From Amblyornis subalaris (Eukaryota; Chordata; Aves; Passeriformes; Ptilonorhynchidae): a stretch of DNA of 64,000 bases. The notes under the pieces were generated by a model, which was given only the letters and a program-made list of their open reading frames with translations, searched no databases and was not told the origin of the DNA. Numbering within the stretch: position 1 is the stretch's first letter; each line of letters opens with the position of its first letter. Location: contig JACAXG010000070.1 of assembly GCA_018881555.1 (NCBI GenBank), forward strand, positions 1 to 64,000, given 5' to 3'. Made by a program: the position numbers and the translations under genes. Positions 8,008 through 19,398 of this stretch are shown here, piece after piece.

Positions 8008-11000
8008 ACTTTATAACTGCAGTTGGGGATTTCTAATATCTTGTGTGCTACTTGCAGAAGTAGCAATTTTATTCCAAATTCAGAAGGTGAAGTATTTAAC
8101 TTTGCTTTGTGACCATATGAAGATGGTTGCCTATACTTATTAAACTATCTTTTACAGTTTAACCTAATAAATTACGCAGAATCTAAGTATGTTTTGTTCA
8201 ATACAAGAATAATTCATCATTTAGGTAGCAGGAAAAAAAGCACAAAAATACAAATTCTCTCTGAAATTTGACACACTGAAGCCCTTACTTGCAACATCAC
8301 CATAAAATTCCTCCCACAGGAAATCGTGTCAAAATACATTTTGCCTCTGGAGGATTTGTNGAAGCCCTGCAACTTGCTTGTGGAGACTATCAGAAAGGTG
8401 CCAATAAGGACAAACTGAGGTTAAGTGAGATGAATGGCAATACTTAAACAGTCATGTTGAAATGGCCAGGCTAAACACTTCAGATTGATTCTGAATACAG
8501 GCAGAAAAGTACTACACTGGCTTTTTNAAAAAAAAATCTNTTAAAGTGTTTGCTTTCAAGACATTAAAATCAGCACTCACCTTGACTTTGTTTTTGAAGA
8601 TAGACTTGGGAAGGTTTTCAGGACGGAGATGAGTAACCATAAATCTTGGAGAAGGTAATCTGGTCATTCGCTTTAAGAATTGGAAGGAGNAAAGTGGACA
8701 GTTCAGTTAGTACAAGTATTCTTTTCATCAACCTCTGCTAAAATAATGCCTCTATAAACTTATCAACAGTTATTGGCTGAGAGAAGGGGTTTGGTTTCTT
8801 ATTGTGAGTGTTACCCTGGGTTATTAGTGGGCTGCTCTGAGTAGCTCTGATCTTCAAAAGCCCCTGAGCAATTGGAAAAAGACTATTCATTGTTAAATCT
8901 CTTCAGTGATAATTCTCTTCAGTTCTGTTAGACAAGGGATCAACTCTACAGCTATGGTACAGACTCTAACTGGGTATGTGTGAAAGCTGAAGCACTGAGA
9001 GGGGGGGTGAGGAGGAAGAGCTAGTAAAAGAGACAAAAGCTAATATTTCATAATTTGACATTTTATGAAGCTCTTCTTAAATACAAAAGATGCTATGCTG
9101 AATTTCTGCAGTTCTTGTGTATCTCATGGGTATGTGCTACTCTCATGCCCACTGAAGTGTTCATTTATCCCTCAGTATTTGGCAGCCCCAATGAGATTCA
9201 TCCTGACCAGATGCCACATAAAGAGAAGTGGAAGAGTTCTTATCGAACAATGGAATAATTCATACACCATATATTCAGTATTTGAAGCACATAATTTTGA
9301 TCATTTTNGTACATATTCTGTTCTCACCTCATATTTCTCAGCATCTCCAGCTTCGAGGTAGGGGAATTCCTCTAGCTCTTCATCATTCACACTGTTTTCC
9401 CTACCCTGTGTTTTCTTTTCAGATATGGCTGTCAGGTCAGTTAAGATTTGACTTACCCAGTTTGTGCCTGAAAGAAGAAAAATACAGAATTGCTCGTAAA
9501 ACTTTTAGAACAAACAGAAATGGATCTGCCAGNGAAGTCAAGAGGTGGTAGTACTACCAGGTGAGTTACCTGGTCTCCTTTCATGTGATACAATCACAAC
9601 TGACTGTCTCAATAATCACCTCTCAGGATCTTACCTTTGCTCCTCATAAGGACATATTTCTCCAACTTGAATGGTTCAGTACACCAGAAATTAACTTGTG
9701 TATTGTAAACTAACAAATAAAGGAGAAGAACCACTAAGATTCAACTAGGAAAACCTGCATTAATGTAATAAATTTTACTGTGACAAATAAAAGGGGGACT
9801 GAGGTGGTAAACCTGTACTGTAAAAAGTAATGTCTTCTGTGTTTTCTGATGTGCTGGATTATCTTAGGAAGAAAGATGGGTCACAGTACTTCAACACAGG
9901 AGCAGAAGTAGATCTGAAAATTCTCCTGTATGTACTCGTTTTCTTTAACAATAGGAAAAAACTCTATGAAGTGACATTTCCTATACACGTGTATTATATT
10001 TTTATCCAAAACATGACAAAGAGCCTGTATAGAACTCCCATCTTGAATTCACCATTTCCTGACTTCTGGTCACTGGGTTCCTACATCTTTCTCTCTACAG
10101 TCTTAACAACTGCATTCAGGTGCAGGACATTTATTCAAAAAGAAAATATGATAAAAAAGCAAAAACTTTATGATCCTGTCAGCTGTGACCATCTACTGTA
10201 AGACAGTGTGAACCANTTGCTGGAAGAGACAAACAGCTAGATTGAAATGGATACGAGGCACATCTAACCCAAACCTGTGGCTCTGATACNGACCAGTGCT
10301 TTCAGGCAGAAGGAGNAAATATGTAGGGTAAATTTGCAACCCCAGCAAAGATCTCTTCTTGATTTTCCAATAATTGAAGAACAGTGTGATCACTTCAAGG
10401 ANGANAAAAATANTTTTGATAGCTGTTTCCTGACATCTATGTGAAATAAACTAAAGAATATGCAGCATGACATTTGAAGGTATTGAAAACTCCATTCTGT
10501 GTAAAAATATAAACCTCTCAATCTTACAAATACAAATGTGAGAGCAGATCCTCCTGTAATATCAAGAGATCTAGGTATCTCTGGTATAAAAAAATGTATT
10601 TTAATTCTCTCCAATTTGTGCATTTAAGTTCACAACTATGAAAAGTAAAGACAAGAAAGACCTTTCTATGCTATAGAAAAGAAAATCAGATTGTTTTTCT
10701 CAGTCTTGTGGAAAATTTCCCATCTAAAATATTCATAATTAATTTGTTGTGCTTTTTGAGAACAAAATCAGTTTCACAAAATTTTGTGAACATTCTAAAT
10801 ACTATTATTTAGTATAATATATAATATTGTGTGTGATATAGTATATGTTGCGTATACTTAGTACGAACCTATTTGCCAGTACATAATCTTATTTATGAGA
10901 AAAAGCAAAGTATATTCACCAGATTTAAGGTATCCTGCCAAAATGATATCATCACTTCTTGCTTCAAAGGACTCCAAGGCTCTGAACGTTTCAGGACTGC

Positions 11001-11121
11001 AAACAGTGGTAGGGTAGAGAATTCCCTTGTAAGAAAAAAGCAGTTCATCACGATGCAGCAAGTTAGCAGCCACTATTGCCTTATCTAGGAAATCAGCAAA
11101 TTTTTTCCTGGCTTTATCCAT
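6862..11121 (-). CDS. Cytosolic sulfotransferase, SULT6B1-like (five exons, 3' end missing)
   Basis: The product should transfer sulfonate from PAPS to hydroxyl or amino groups of small molecules in the cytosol; the substrate of SULT6B1-type enzymes is not well defined. Five exons (202, 140, 90, 127 and 95 bp), each bounded by GT and AG, join in phase to give 218 codons. The 127- and 95-bp sizes equal those of the classic SULT gene exons. Key sites, in order: the 5'-phosphosulfate loop region GYLKSGTNWV (residues about 64-73), a THLRP segment with the likely catalytic His, and the 3'-phosphate-binding RNPKDVATSFYHF with Arg and Ser kept. The usual Tyr-Pro-Lys-Ser of the loop is Tyr-Leu-Lys-Ser here. 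The family's last two exons (about 181 and 113 bp, with the GxxGxxK-type motif) are not seen between 1 and 6861, so the gene is truncated, interrupted by the ERV, or continues left of the window. Confidence 0.9.
7759..7885 (-). CDS. Sulfotransferase exon 4 (3'-phosphate-binding exon)
   Basis: A 127-bp exon between a TTTTTTTTCCTAG acceptor and a GTACAGT donor. It reads ILLLLRNPKDVATSFYHF. The Arg and the Ser after it are the residues that bind the 3'-phosphate of PAPS in this family. TWDDFFTAFM is the usual downstream block. The length is identical to the equivalent exon in classic SULT genes. Confidence 0.93.
7935..8006 (+). repeat. (AAT)n microsatellite
   Basis: An almost perfect run of AAT trinucleotides with small interruptions at its left end (agtaac). 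It lies in the sulfotransferase intron between the 7759-7885 and 8581-8670 exons. Confidence 0.97.
8581..8670 (-). CDS. Sulfotransferase exon 3 (catalytic His exon)
   Basis: A 90-bp exon in phase 0 at both ends. It is preceded on the minus strand by an AAAG acceptor with a modest pyrimidine tract and followed by GTGAGTG. It encodes RLPSPRFMVTHLRP and ends KSIFKNKVK. The His in VTHL is in the position of the catalytic base of cytosolic sulfotransferases. Confidence 0.9.
9328..9467 (-). CDS. Sulfotransferase exon 2 (TNWV exon)
   Basis: The acceptor TTCTTTCAG lies just above 9467 and the donor GTGAGAA just below 9328. The exon completes a split Gly codon and reads TNWVSQILTDL, the conserved continuation of the PAPS loop. 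It ends EFPYLEAGDAEKYE, the family's substrate-side segment. It is 140 bp, longer than the 126 bp of classic SULT1 genes. The Glu/Asn/Asp-rich insert in the middle (about ENSVNDEELEE) accounts for the extra length. Confidence 0.92.
9468..10919 (-). other. Sulfotransferase intron 1
   Basis: AT-rich non-coding sequence with several ambiguous bases. Open frames here (for example 9830-10201 on the plus strand) show no recognisable domain and are not splice-bounded. I see no clear repeat. Confidence 0.6.
10920..11121 (-). CDS. Sulfotransferase exon with start codon
   Basis: The ATG at 11121-11119 opens the frame MDKARKKFADFLDKAI and runs 67 codons plus one base to a GT donor at 10919. The frame is also open upstream of the ATG, but that part reads as basic, low-complexity sequence (ERERR), and the Met choice fits the length of SULT6B1 N-termini. 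The exon ends GYLKSG, the first part of the PAPS-binding loop, where most family members have Pro before the Lys. Confidence 0.88.
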
Positions 11122-14100
11122 TCTTCTTCTCTCTCGCACACACACAGGCTCTGTCACAGTGTGAAAAGCTCTGTAGAAAAAGAAACCCACAGATTACCTT
11201 TAAATAGGTGCTTCGTGTGTTGTTGGGNTGGGNNTTTTTTGACGCTATGAACAATAATTTACTACTTTTTCTGAACTTGTAAAGAACTTCAGCGAAAGAC
11301 CTTGGNTAATTTGAACCTTTGAAACCANTAGAAGTTGAACATAAACAAACAAGATAAGCAACCAAATGCAAGTGCATTTTAGGATGAAGGTATTAGATAA
11401 TTTCAAAATATCATGCCAAAAAGCCTGTGATTATATAAACAAAATAAAACAAAATACAATGACATGAACTGCAGACTGGAATTTAAATGTCATGATCAAA
11501 ATCCTCAAGGCAGTTCATCTCTTTCCAGTACTCACTCTGCTGAGGTCTTCTTTTTTTTTCTTTATTATATCACTTCTCATTCTCACCAAAGTTAGATCAA
11601 ATGTTTTGGGATTNGGAGAGAAAATGTTCAGTGCACTAGAGACTGAGCTGTGGACAGTCCTGTGAGGGTGGCCAACTGCTCCCTCCAGCTGGTGTCCAGG
11701 AGGGCACAGGGGCACATGCNGTCCTTGGCCACTTTTCAGACTGCAGTACAGAGGTCTGTTTTTCTGGTGGTTACACAAAAATAACTCGTTTATACATTTC
11801 TTTAATTAGCTCAATCNTTGTTTAATAACTGATCAGTCATTAGGGAGTTGGTAATAATATAACCTCAGCTACATACACTTCAGATGATGAGCTTCTGACT
11901 GCACTGANCTCAGTAAAAGAACTGGTTTTAGGCCCAGGTTCAGTATTTAAGTCTCTGGCAAGAGGATGGATTGGTTACAAAAAACGAGAAAATANTTCCT
12001 CCCAAAAATTTATGCCAAGCATTCACATGCCATTCTTTCTTATCTCCATTTTTTAAATGCTGCCTGTTGGGCACTTGGAGCAAGAGGGCCAGCAACTGCA
12101 TACCTGCATGCTTTTGCCATTTGCTCTCCCTGAGGGATTCAACCCTGGTCCCTGAGGCATAATGGAGTGCTCACGGGATCACCTAACCCTACATTTTTAC
12201 ATCAATTTTTTCCAGTATCTTTTGCTTTTCCCTTCGTCTCCTCTTCTCTGTAAAACTGTGTCAACATGAAAAGACTACCTTTGTACAGGCATAATCTGAA
12301 ACAAGTGGATATCATATGGCTTGATCCGTCTGTTGAATGAGATCTATGCCAAAGGGCAGCTAGTTGGCACCACCTGCATCGTTTCACTGACATCAGGTAA
12401 AAATTGCTGTACCATGAAATAGCACCTTTGCTGATTCTTGAGGTGTAACCAGCCACCCTAGCGAAACAAAAAGCAGCTCACTTAATTTTTCTCCCTTCCC
12501 CTCCCTTGGCATTAAACTGTCATGGACTGAAGATAAGAAAATTTGTTTAATTGGTATTTTTACCAGCTGGCAAAAAAAATTAGTTGAGACAGTTCTCCCT
12601 AAGGATGGAAAAAGAGGGAAAATGGTATGTAAATTATTAGTGTATCGCATGCAATAGCTTAGCATTGGAGTAGGATTTCCAGAATTCCAAAGAATATTCC
12701 AAAGAAATTTTGATAGCAAACATCCAGAGGATTTCCAGTGAATTTTTGCAAGAGAGAGCAGTCAGGCCAATTACTCCTTGGAGGCATATTTTATCGTTAG
12801 GAACCAAAAAAAAAAACCCCCGAAACCCTGCTTTAGTGGAGAAAAAAAACCAATTAGATGACATAAGTCATGAGGAGGGATTTTGAGGGGAGTTAAACTT
12901 CTTGGCAAAAAGAAAGAAGCAGGATCAAGATTTAGTAATGTGAGCCTTTGATACAGCCATCTGCCATGACACACGAGCTGGAAGACAGGAGGAGTGTACC
13001 TCGTCCCATCCGTGTTACACAAGATGCTCTGATCCCGCCAAATACTGAACCTGGAGACTCACGGAAAACATCAGTTGATTTAAACTTTCTAAGAGGCTGC
13101 TTTAAAAACACGGAGATTAAAAACACATTAAAGGATTTTATTATCTCCAGATTAATGGTGTTCGTTGTTCAAGCCACCACAGTTCCTCTGAAGGTTTCTG
13201 ACTTCCCATGCTTACCAGACCTGGTCTTTCCTGAATGTGGATCTTTGCAGAAGGAAGCTGCTGACTTTTCTGTGATGGCTACAGGACACTGCCAGCTGGC
13301 CCTTGCATAGTGTACTGATCTGCTTATGCAGATCCATCCTCTGTTAAATGAAACAACAAATACTCAAAACTTGTGCTCTCAAGTGGTAAATAAGAAGAGG
13401 TGGGTTTTTATAATTATTCCTATGATCTGCACTTATCTCAGTAAAACTCCAGAGAATGCTTCCATAAATTAGACCTCTAAAATAACCTGCTAAGTTTTAA
13501 GATAGATCCATCCATTAAGATTGATCCATTCCAGAAGGTACCTTAAAACTCCCCTGATCATTCANCTGAAAAAAACAATAAAAAAGAAAAGCCTGCAGGG
13601 ATAGGGACATCCCCTGGGCTTCTATGAATGAGTCCCTGAAAAGCAGGGATTAAAGCACAATTGGCTCTACAATAGAAATGTCATATGTGGCATTTTCCCC
13701 TTTGAATAATTTAGCATGTACCTGACCAGAGACGAGTCAAAGCCTCCAAAACAGAGCCCAGGGTGCTAGGCTGTCTTAGGTCATGTGATAAAAGCTTGTC
13801 TACACACCCACAAAGGAGCACAGCAAAACAATGGAGGGGGAATCCAAATAGTACCCTGTCCAGATACTTCCATGCCATCAGCTCATCAAAGGCCTGTCTC
13901 CACAAGCTCAGAGGAACCTAGGCAGGGAGGAATGCAAGTTAAGGACTCTTAAAAGGGTACTGGACTCTGTCCAGGCCCCTTCTATGGCTGTCCCAGGAGA
14001 GCTTCTGACCCAGTATCCTGGTGTGAGGATGACCCATCAAAATGATCAGTGCTGGAGAACCTTTTGAAGACTGGTAGAGGCTGCTGTCTNGGGGTATAGG

Positions 14101-14856
14101 CACATTAAGGAATGCAGGGGAAGAGCCATTCTTGATTGCACATGACTTATTGTGTCAGGATTACACGACAGGTAGGAAACAACTGCCACTAAACAAATTA
14201 TTCACCAGCCTGCATGACACTACTAATGTCGACTTTANAATATAGGAAGTACAAAAACAGAGATGAAAAATAACTAATCCTCNGTACATGATCAGGGTTG
14301 ATTTTCTTAACTACTCTGAAAAAACTATTTGGGCTGGAGAACTAATCTGTCGTAAAATTTTGTAGGATCCTCCTTCATCTTTTCTTTTCTTCTTGAATTG
14401 TAGAGTCTTTTTCGTGATGGTCACCTTCCCTGACCAGATCAAAGCTTGTCACAACATCAGATGAGACCACTATCCCTTGTCTACAGAAGTATACTCTGCT
14501 CTGTCTTTCTGCTGCCCAAATTTTCCCACATCTCTTCTAAACTTTCCTCTCACAGCTTTTTCTCGAGCTTAGCTTTGCTGTCCCTGGAGAGTTTCCNTTC
14601 TTGTAATCCCCTCTCTGGAACAAGGTAGGAAACAAGCAATTTTCCACAGCTGTCATCATCTCCATCCATGTATTGGCTAGTTGCCAAAATTGCAGTGGCT
14701 AACTACCCTCTCCCTCCTGTCAATACTTCACTAGATAATAAGAAAGAACAAGGCAGTAAATAGAGAANGTCATGACACACAATGCTGGAGAAATAATCTT
14801 CTTATACTAACCTGAAGATATCAGATGTATGTTAACAGACTCCCCAAACCATCATC
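11122..14856. other. Upstream of the sulfotransferase start; no gene recognised
   Basis: Holds the putative 5' UTR or promoter of the sulfotransferase just above 11121. No CpG island or obvious TATA box marks the promoter. Open frames of 60-120 codons (for example 12948-13310 plus, 13711-13905 minus) match no family I recognise. I looked for further sulfotransferase exons by their key motifs and found none. Confidence 0.5.
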
Positions 14857-15435
14857 TGGTCTCAGTGGGTATGGAGTTAATTTTCTTNCCAGTAGCTGGT
14901 ACAGTGCTGTGTTTTGGATTCAGAATGAGAATAGTGTTGATAACACACTGATGTTTTAGTTGTTGCTCAGTAGTGCTTACCCCAAGACAAGGACTTTTCA
15001 GTTTCCCATGCTNTCACAGACANCAAGTGNACAAGAAGCTGGGAGGGAGAACCACCAAGACAGCTGATCCAAACTGGCCAAAGGGATATTCCATACCATA
15101 GGGTGCCATGCCCAGTATATTAACAGGGGGGAGTTGGCCAGGAGNGGATGACCACTGCTCAGGGACGGGCTGGGCATCGGTCAGCAGCTGGTGAGAAATT
15201 GTGTTGTGCAGCACTTGTTTCTCTTGGGCTTTATTATCTTTTTCTTTTTTGAATAATTATTTTATTAGCTTGTTGTTATTATAATTTATTTCAATTATTA
15301 AACTGCTCTTATCTCAACCCATGGGTTTAACCTCTTTTTGATTCTCCTCCCCATCCCTCCAGTGGCAGGGGAGAGTGAAGAACTGAGTGAGAAGTTCTGT
15401 GGTACTTAGTTGCTGGCTGGGGTTGAACCGTGACA
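14857..15435 (+). repeat. Solo LTR of an avian endogenous retrovirus, about 579 bp
   Basis: Begins TGGTCTCAGTGGG and ends CCGTGACA, giving TG...CA termini. A TATA-like GTATATTA lies near 15115-15122, and an ATTAAA polyadenylation hexamer near 15297. The sequence resembles a widespread class of avian LTRs. No gag or pol flanks it, so it is a solo LTR. The five bases on each side (TCATC and ACCAA) do not match, so no target-site duplication is visible. Confidence 0.8.
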
Positions 15436-18400
15436 ACCAAAAGAAATTTATTTCCTTGTTTGTTTGTTTGTTTTATCTGATCTTTCCCAANTAGACTGGT
15501 GAAATTAATTGAAAAAGTTGGAAGTCTCTGGCTAGAACTTTATTACTAAATAAATGTGAGGAGCCAAGGCAGTGACTTCAAGAAGTGATCTGTTGCCTCA
15601 TTGTGTATCTATACAACTTGACATTAAAAGAGGAAGGCAAAGAAACAGGAAGGAAGGAGCAAAGAAGAATGTCAAAAAACACTCACTGATGTTATAGACG
15701 ACTTTCTGATCCTTGCTGATGCACTAAACATCCTATTTCCTTCCAACCTGTCAGTAATTCCATCCTGGTGGTCTATGCCCTTGAAATAATCAAAGCTCTG
15801 GAGCCTTTAGTACAGAAGTAATTACGTCATACAAACTGTAATGTGGCAATACAAATGAGGCTGAATAGAAAACGCAAATGTAAATTATGCTAAATAAAGC
15901 TGATTAAAGATGCGTTTGAAATAGATTATCCAGATGCATTAAAATAATCAGTCTTGTTACATTCTTTACCAAAAGCCATTTTAACTTTCAGTATATGAAT
16001 TTGAATGCACAAATCAGGATTATCAATGCAACTTGCTCAATAGAGCACATGAGACATCAGTGGGTATATTCTTGCAGCTCAGGCCTTAAGTGTAAGGTGA
16101 AAATTGAGTATTTTCACAGGGAGAAGATAATTTTATTCCTTTTCTGAAGCCATTATTTGAACCGGGTTTTTTTCTACTAAACTTATCAAAGACATTTAGT
16201 TTTATTCAAATATCATGATGTTATGACTAGAAAGTCATGCAAAAAGAACTACAAAGTGTGTTTCTCTGATTTTTCTCAAAACATGTTTCTCAGTGGATTT
16301 TATTGAGTTCCAGTCATGGCACTGTTAATTAATCCTGTAGAAAGTTTAAAGAAGAACTGACAGCTAATTCAGTGGACTAATTCAAATGCTGATTACCNGG
16401 CTACCAGGCCAATGTGGGCATGACCAATAACAACCTACGATCTTGGTCCATGATCTACCAATTCTTTCACCTCCTGCTGCCCTCTGAAGCACCAAGGGAT
16501 CTGACTAAGCTCCACATGGTGTGTTGTGGAGAAGGACAAGGGCTGGAAGCAAAGCTGGGAGGAGGATATAGAGCTTTGCATCCGTTCCCTCCTACCCTTA
16601 TAGGGTATGGAGATGAGGGAACAGGACACCCGAGTTGATGTAAAGGAACAGAGAGGGAAACAATACTTTGAGCATCTCTTCCTTTGAAATAGCCAGTTAA
16701 CCACTCTCTGGGCAGTTTAGTCAGACTGAAAATTAATGATAGCTAGTGAAGGAACAAGTGGCAAAAGTTCAGACACCACTGTGTGGTAAGTGCTTTTCTG
16801 CTGCTTCCAGGGTAAACTTAGCAGTATAGCTCTTTTTGGCAGCATCACCTCTAACAAACCCAGGTTTGCTGCAGCATTTGTGCAGCGCTGAGCCTTGGCA
16901 AACAATTTTTCCTGGAAGGACCACCTGGAGACCCCAATGCAAAGACACCTAACCACTTCCTCAGGGACAAAGCTGATGCCAAACAGGCAATTCCAGCCCT
17001 GCAAGGCACAGGCTAACAAAACTGCTGTATCAGTATCTGGCTTCCCAGTATGTTGTCTGATAGCCATATAAGCAGATTTTCCAAGTCTGAATACAGGTAT
17101 CTCATAACTGTCCATCTGTCCTCTGTTTCATGCAGTATCTCATCATTAACAAATGACAAAATTCCTGCACTGCATTTTCTCCCTGAGGAAACCCATTGCT
17201 AGCAAATAGAGAAGATTATTTCTTCGAAGATATATGTGTCAGACTAGCTGAATTTTCCCTGCAGTGCCCAGGCAATGTGCATTACCCATAAACAGAGGGC
17301 AAATTCCAGAGCCAAGCAGTAAGTCCATTTGTACNCCTGCTCAGCTCCTGGCCTGCCTCCCAGTAGTGCTCTGCTGCTTCCTGCTGAGGGACTGTGCTCA
17401 GGTGTGTTCATCATGGGTCAAATGTTAAGTGCTTACCACAAAGTTNAAAAAAAAATTAAAATGTACTTGTTTTTTTATCCCATCATGATTTCCTCTTCTT
17501 TTTTTATATGGTCAACAGGTTTGATTAATTTCATCAGTTAATTAGTTTGAGCCCCAACACGACTGCTTGGCTCTCACCTTCCCCAATTAGATTTTGTTCA
17601 ATGCCTCCGGATTCATTCCTAGAGGGGGAAGGGGAATTCATATTCCACTTGATGTACCTGATATTGGACAACAGTCTCTTGAAATCTCCAATCTGAGGAA
17701 CTTTTATAGCTTAGTTATTCAAAATACACAGTATCCTTTGATCTCAGGAAAAACACAGATACAAAACCATGAAACCTTCTCCCTCTTTCTACTTCACCCT
17801 ACTTCTTTCTTAGTTTCAAGACTCCCTCATCTTCACCATTCCCCTTTTTGGTCCTAACATGATCTTTCATCTTCCTTTATATATTTCCTAGGTCAGGACC
17901 ATTCCCTATATTGAGATTTGGTTCACTGAGTAAAGTTGAAGGGATTTTACATCCAAAACAGGATAAAAATAGTCGGCAGTAGCACAGCTCACCAGACTTG
18001 CAAATCTGTTCATGGAACATGTTTGCACATATCGTTTGGAAAAGGCAAGGTTTCTGTCTCTTTTTAAGTAATTTTCTGCTAACATTTATGGCTGCTCTGC
18101 ATCATAGTAACCCCATAGTTGCTGCCTTTGAAGAGTGAATACAGATGGCTAATGAGAAAACTCCTAAATACCCACAGCTGTTACCATCCTGTTTTGAAGT
18201 GTTCTTAAATCGATGGTATGTTCCTTGATGTACCAGGGATACCATTGAGGAATTGCTTTTGAAACTCAGTCCTCCAGGCCTTTTTCTTCCAGCCAGTGAT
18301 GGAGGAGTCCTTTATGATGGCGAGATAGCACAGACATCTGGAGCCAGTCCAGTTTCAAATCTGTCCCACCATATGGCTTGAAACCTGTGTTTCCCATTCT

Positions 18401-19228
18401 ATATAGCAATTTTATAACAGCTGTAACTGCAGACTGTATCTGAATTGCTGGGATCTAAAAGTCAGTGCAACAAGACAACAAAAGCCCTCCTGCTAGTGTA
18501 AGGTGTAAAGTTAGAATATTATTTTTCACTTGTCATTAATTCCAGTGCTGTTCCCACACTTAGTCTCTGTCTTGTGACCAGCAGCAGAAGCTGCTTGGTG
18601 ACTGGGATCCTTCAATGCCTCAGGAAGGAGTGAGGCCACTGACCAGAGGCCATCGAGACTAGCTTTGCTGGATCACTCTTTTCCTCAATGAATTGATGAC
18701 ATACTTAAAGTTTAAGGTTATGAATGGATTTTACCTGAAAAAGACCCAGATAAGAATGATTACTAAATCATACAAAGAATTTCAGGTTAAATAGCGCAAC
18801 TCCTTAGTGAAGGCCTTATTATACACAGACCAGATTGCATTAATGGAAAATGTTGTTTCACTAATTAGGTCTTAACTGCCACACTTCCCAGCTGAGTTCT
18901 CACTAACCTTTAGTAGCTGTTGACTTGGGTAAGAATAGAGTGATCTCCAGCTAAGGTGACACATACTAAGTAAAAGCACACTGTGGAAGAAATGCAAAAA
19001 ATATCCTTTCCCCCAAACTTGAATACTATCAGGTTGGAGAATTGCAAGGTGAGGGACAAATGAAAAACTTAACTTTGGAGAGAGAGATAAAGAGCTGCTC
19101 TGAAGAAATGCCCCCATGAGAGAGGCAATAAATTTTATATATCAAAGCACTCATATTAATAAGCATACATATTTTTATGAGTATTGAATCTTTAATTAAT
19201 TGATTTGTGAATGTTATTTACTCCACAG
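15436..19228. other. Non-coding stretch without recognised gene
   Basis: AT-rich. A minus-strand open frame at 16717-17115 (132 codons) has no motif I recognise and no good splice or promoter context. No tandem repeat or clear transposon end was seen. Confidence 0.5.
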
Positions 19229-19398
19229 AAATATTAATGCAACACCTGCAAAGAGCAGGCAGAAAAAGCTGTCATCTGTTATGTGGGGAACTAACTATTG
19301 CAGAAGAATACTTGCACAAATGCCTGGCAGATTTCTTGGACACACTCTCTCCTACTCTGGAGGAAAGCAGCAGGACACAAGCATTTCTGGGACTACAG
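19229..19398 (+). CDS. Possible exon of unknown gene
   Basis: The segment is open for 56 codons and is bounded by ACTCCACAG on the left and GTAAAAC on the right, both usable splice signals. The translation is helix-like and lacks low-complexity bias: CGELTIAEEYLHKCLADFLD, then a segment ending FLGLQ. It would start in phase 1 and end in phase 0. I do not recognise the protein and found no partner exon nearby on the plus strand. It may be an exon of an unrecognised gene, a pseudogene exon, or chance. Confidence 0.3.

Noticed and set aside
12948..13310. A 120-codon plus-strand open frame
   Set aside because: No family resemblance and no exon borders; probably chance.
14852..15440. Target-site duplication around the solo LTR
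   Set aside because: The flanking pentamers (TCATC and ACCAA) do not match; either the borders are a few bases off or the duplication has decayed.
16717..17115. A 132-codon minus-strand open frame
   Set aside because: No recognised motif, and no convincing promoter, splice or repeat context; length is compatible with chance in 64 kb.
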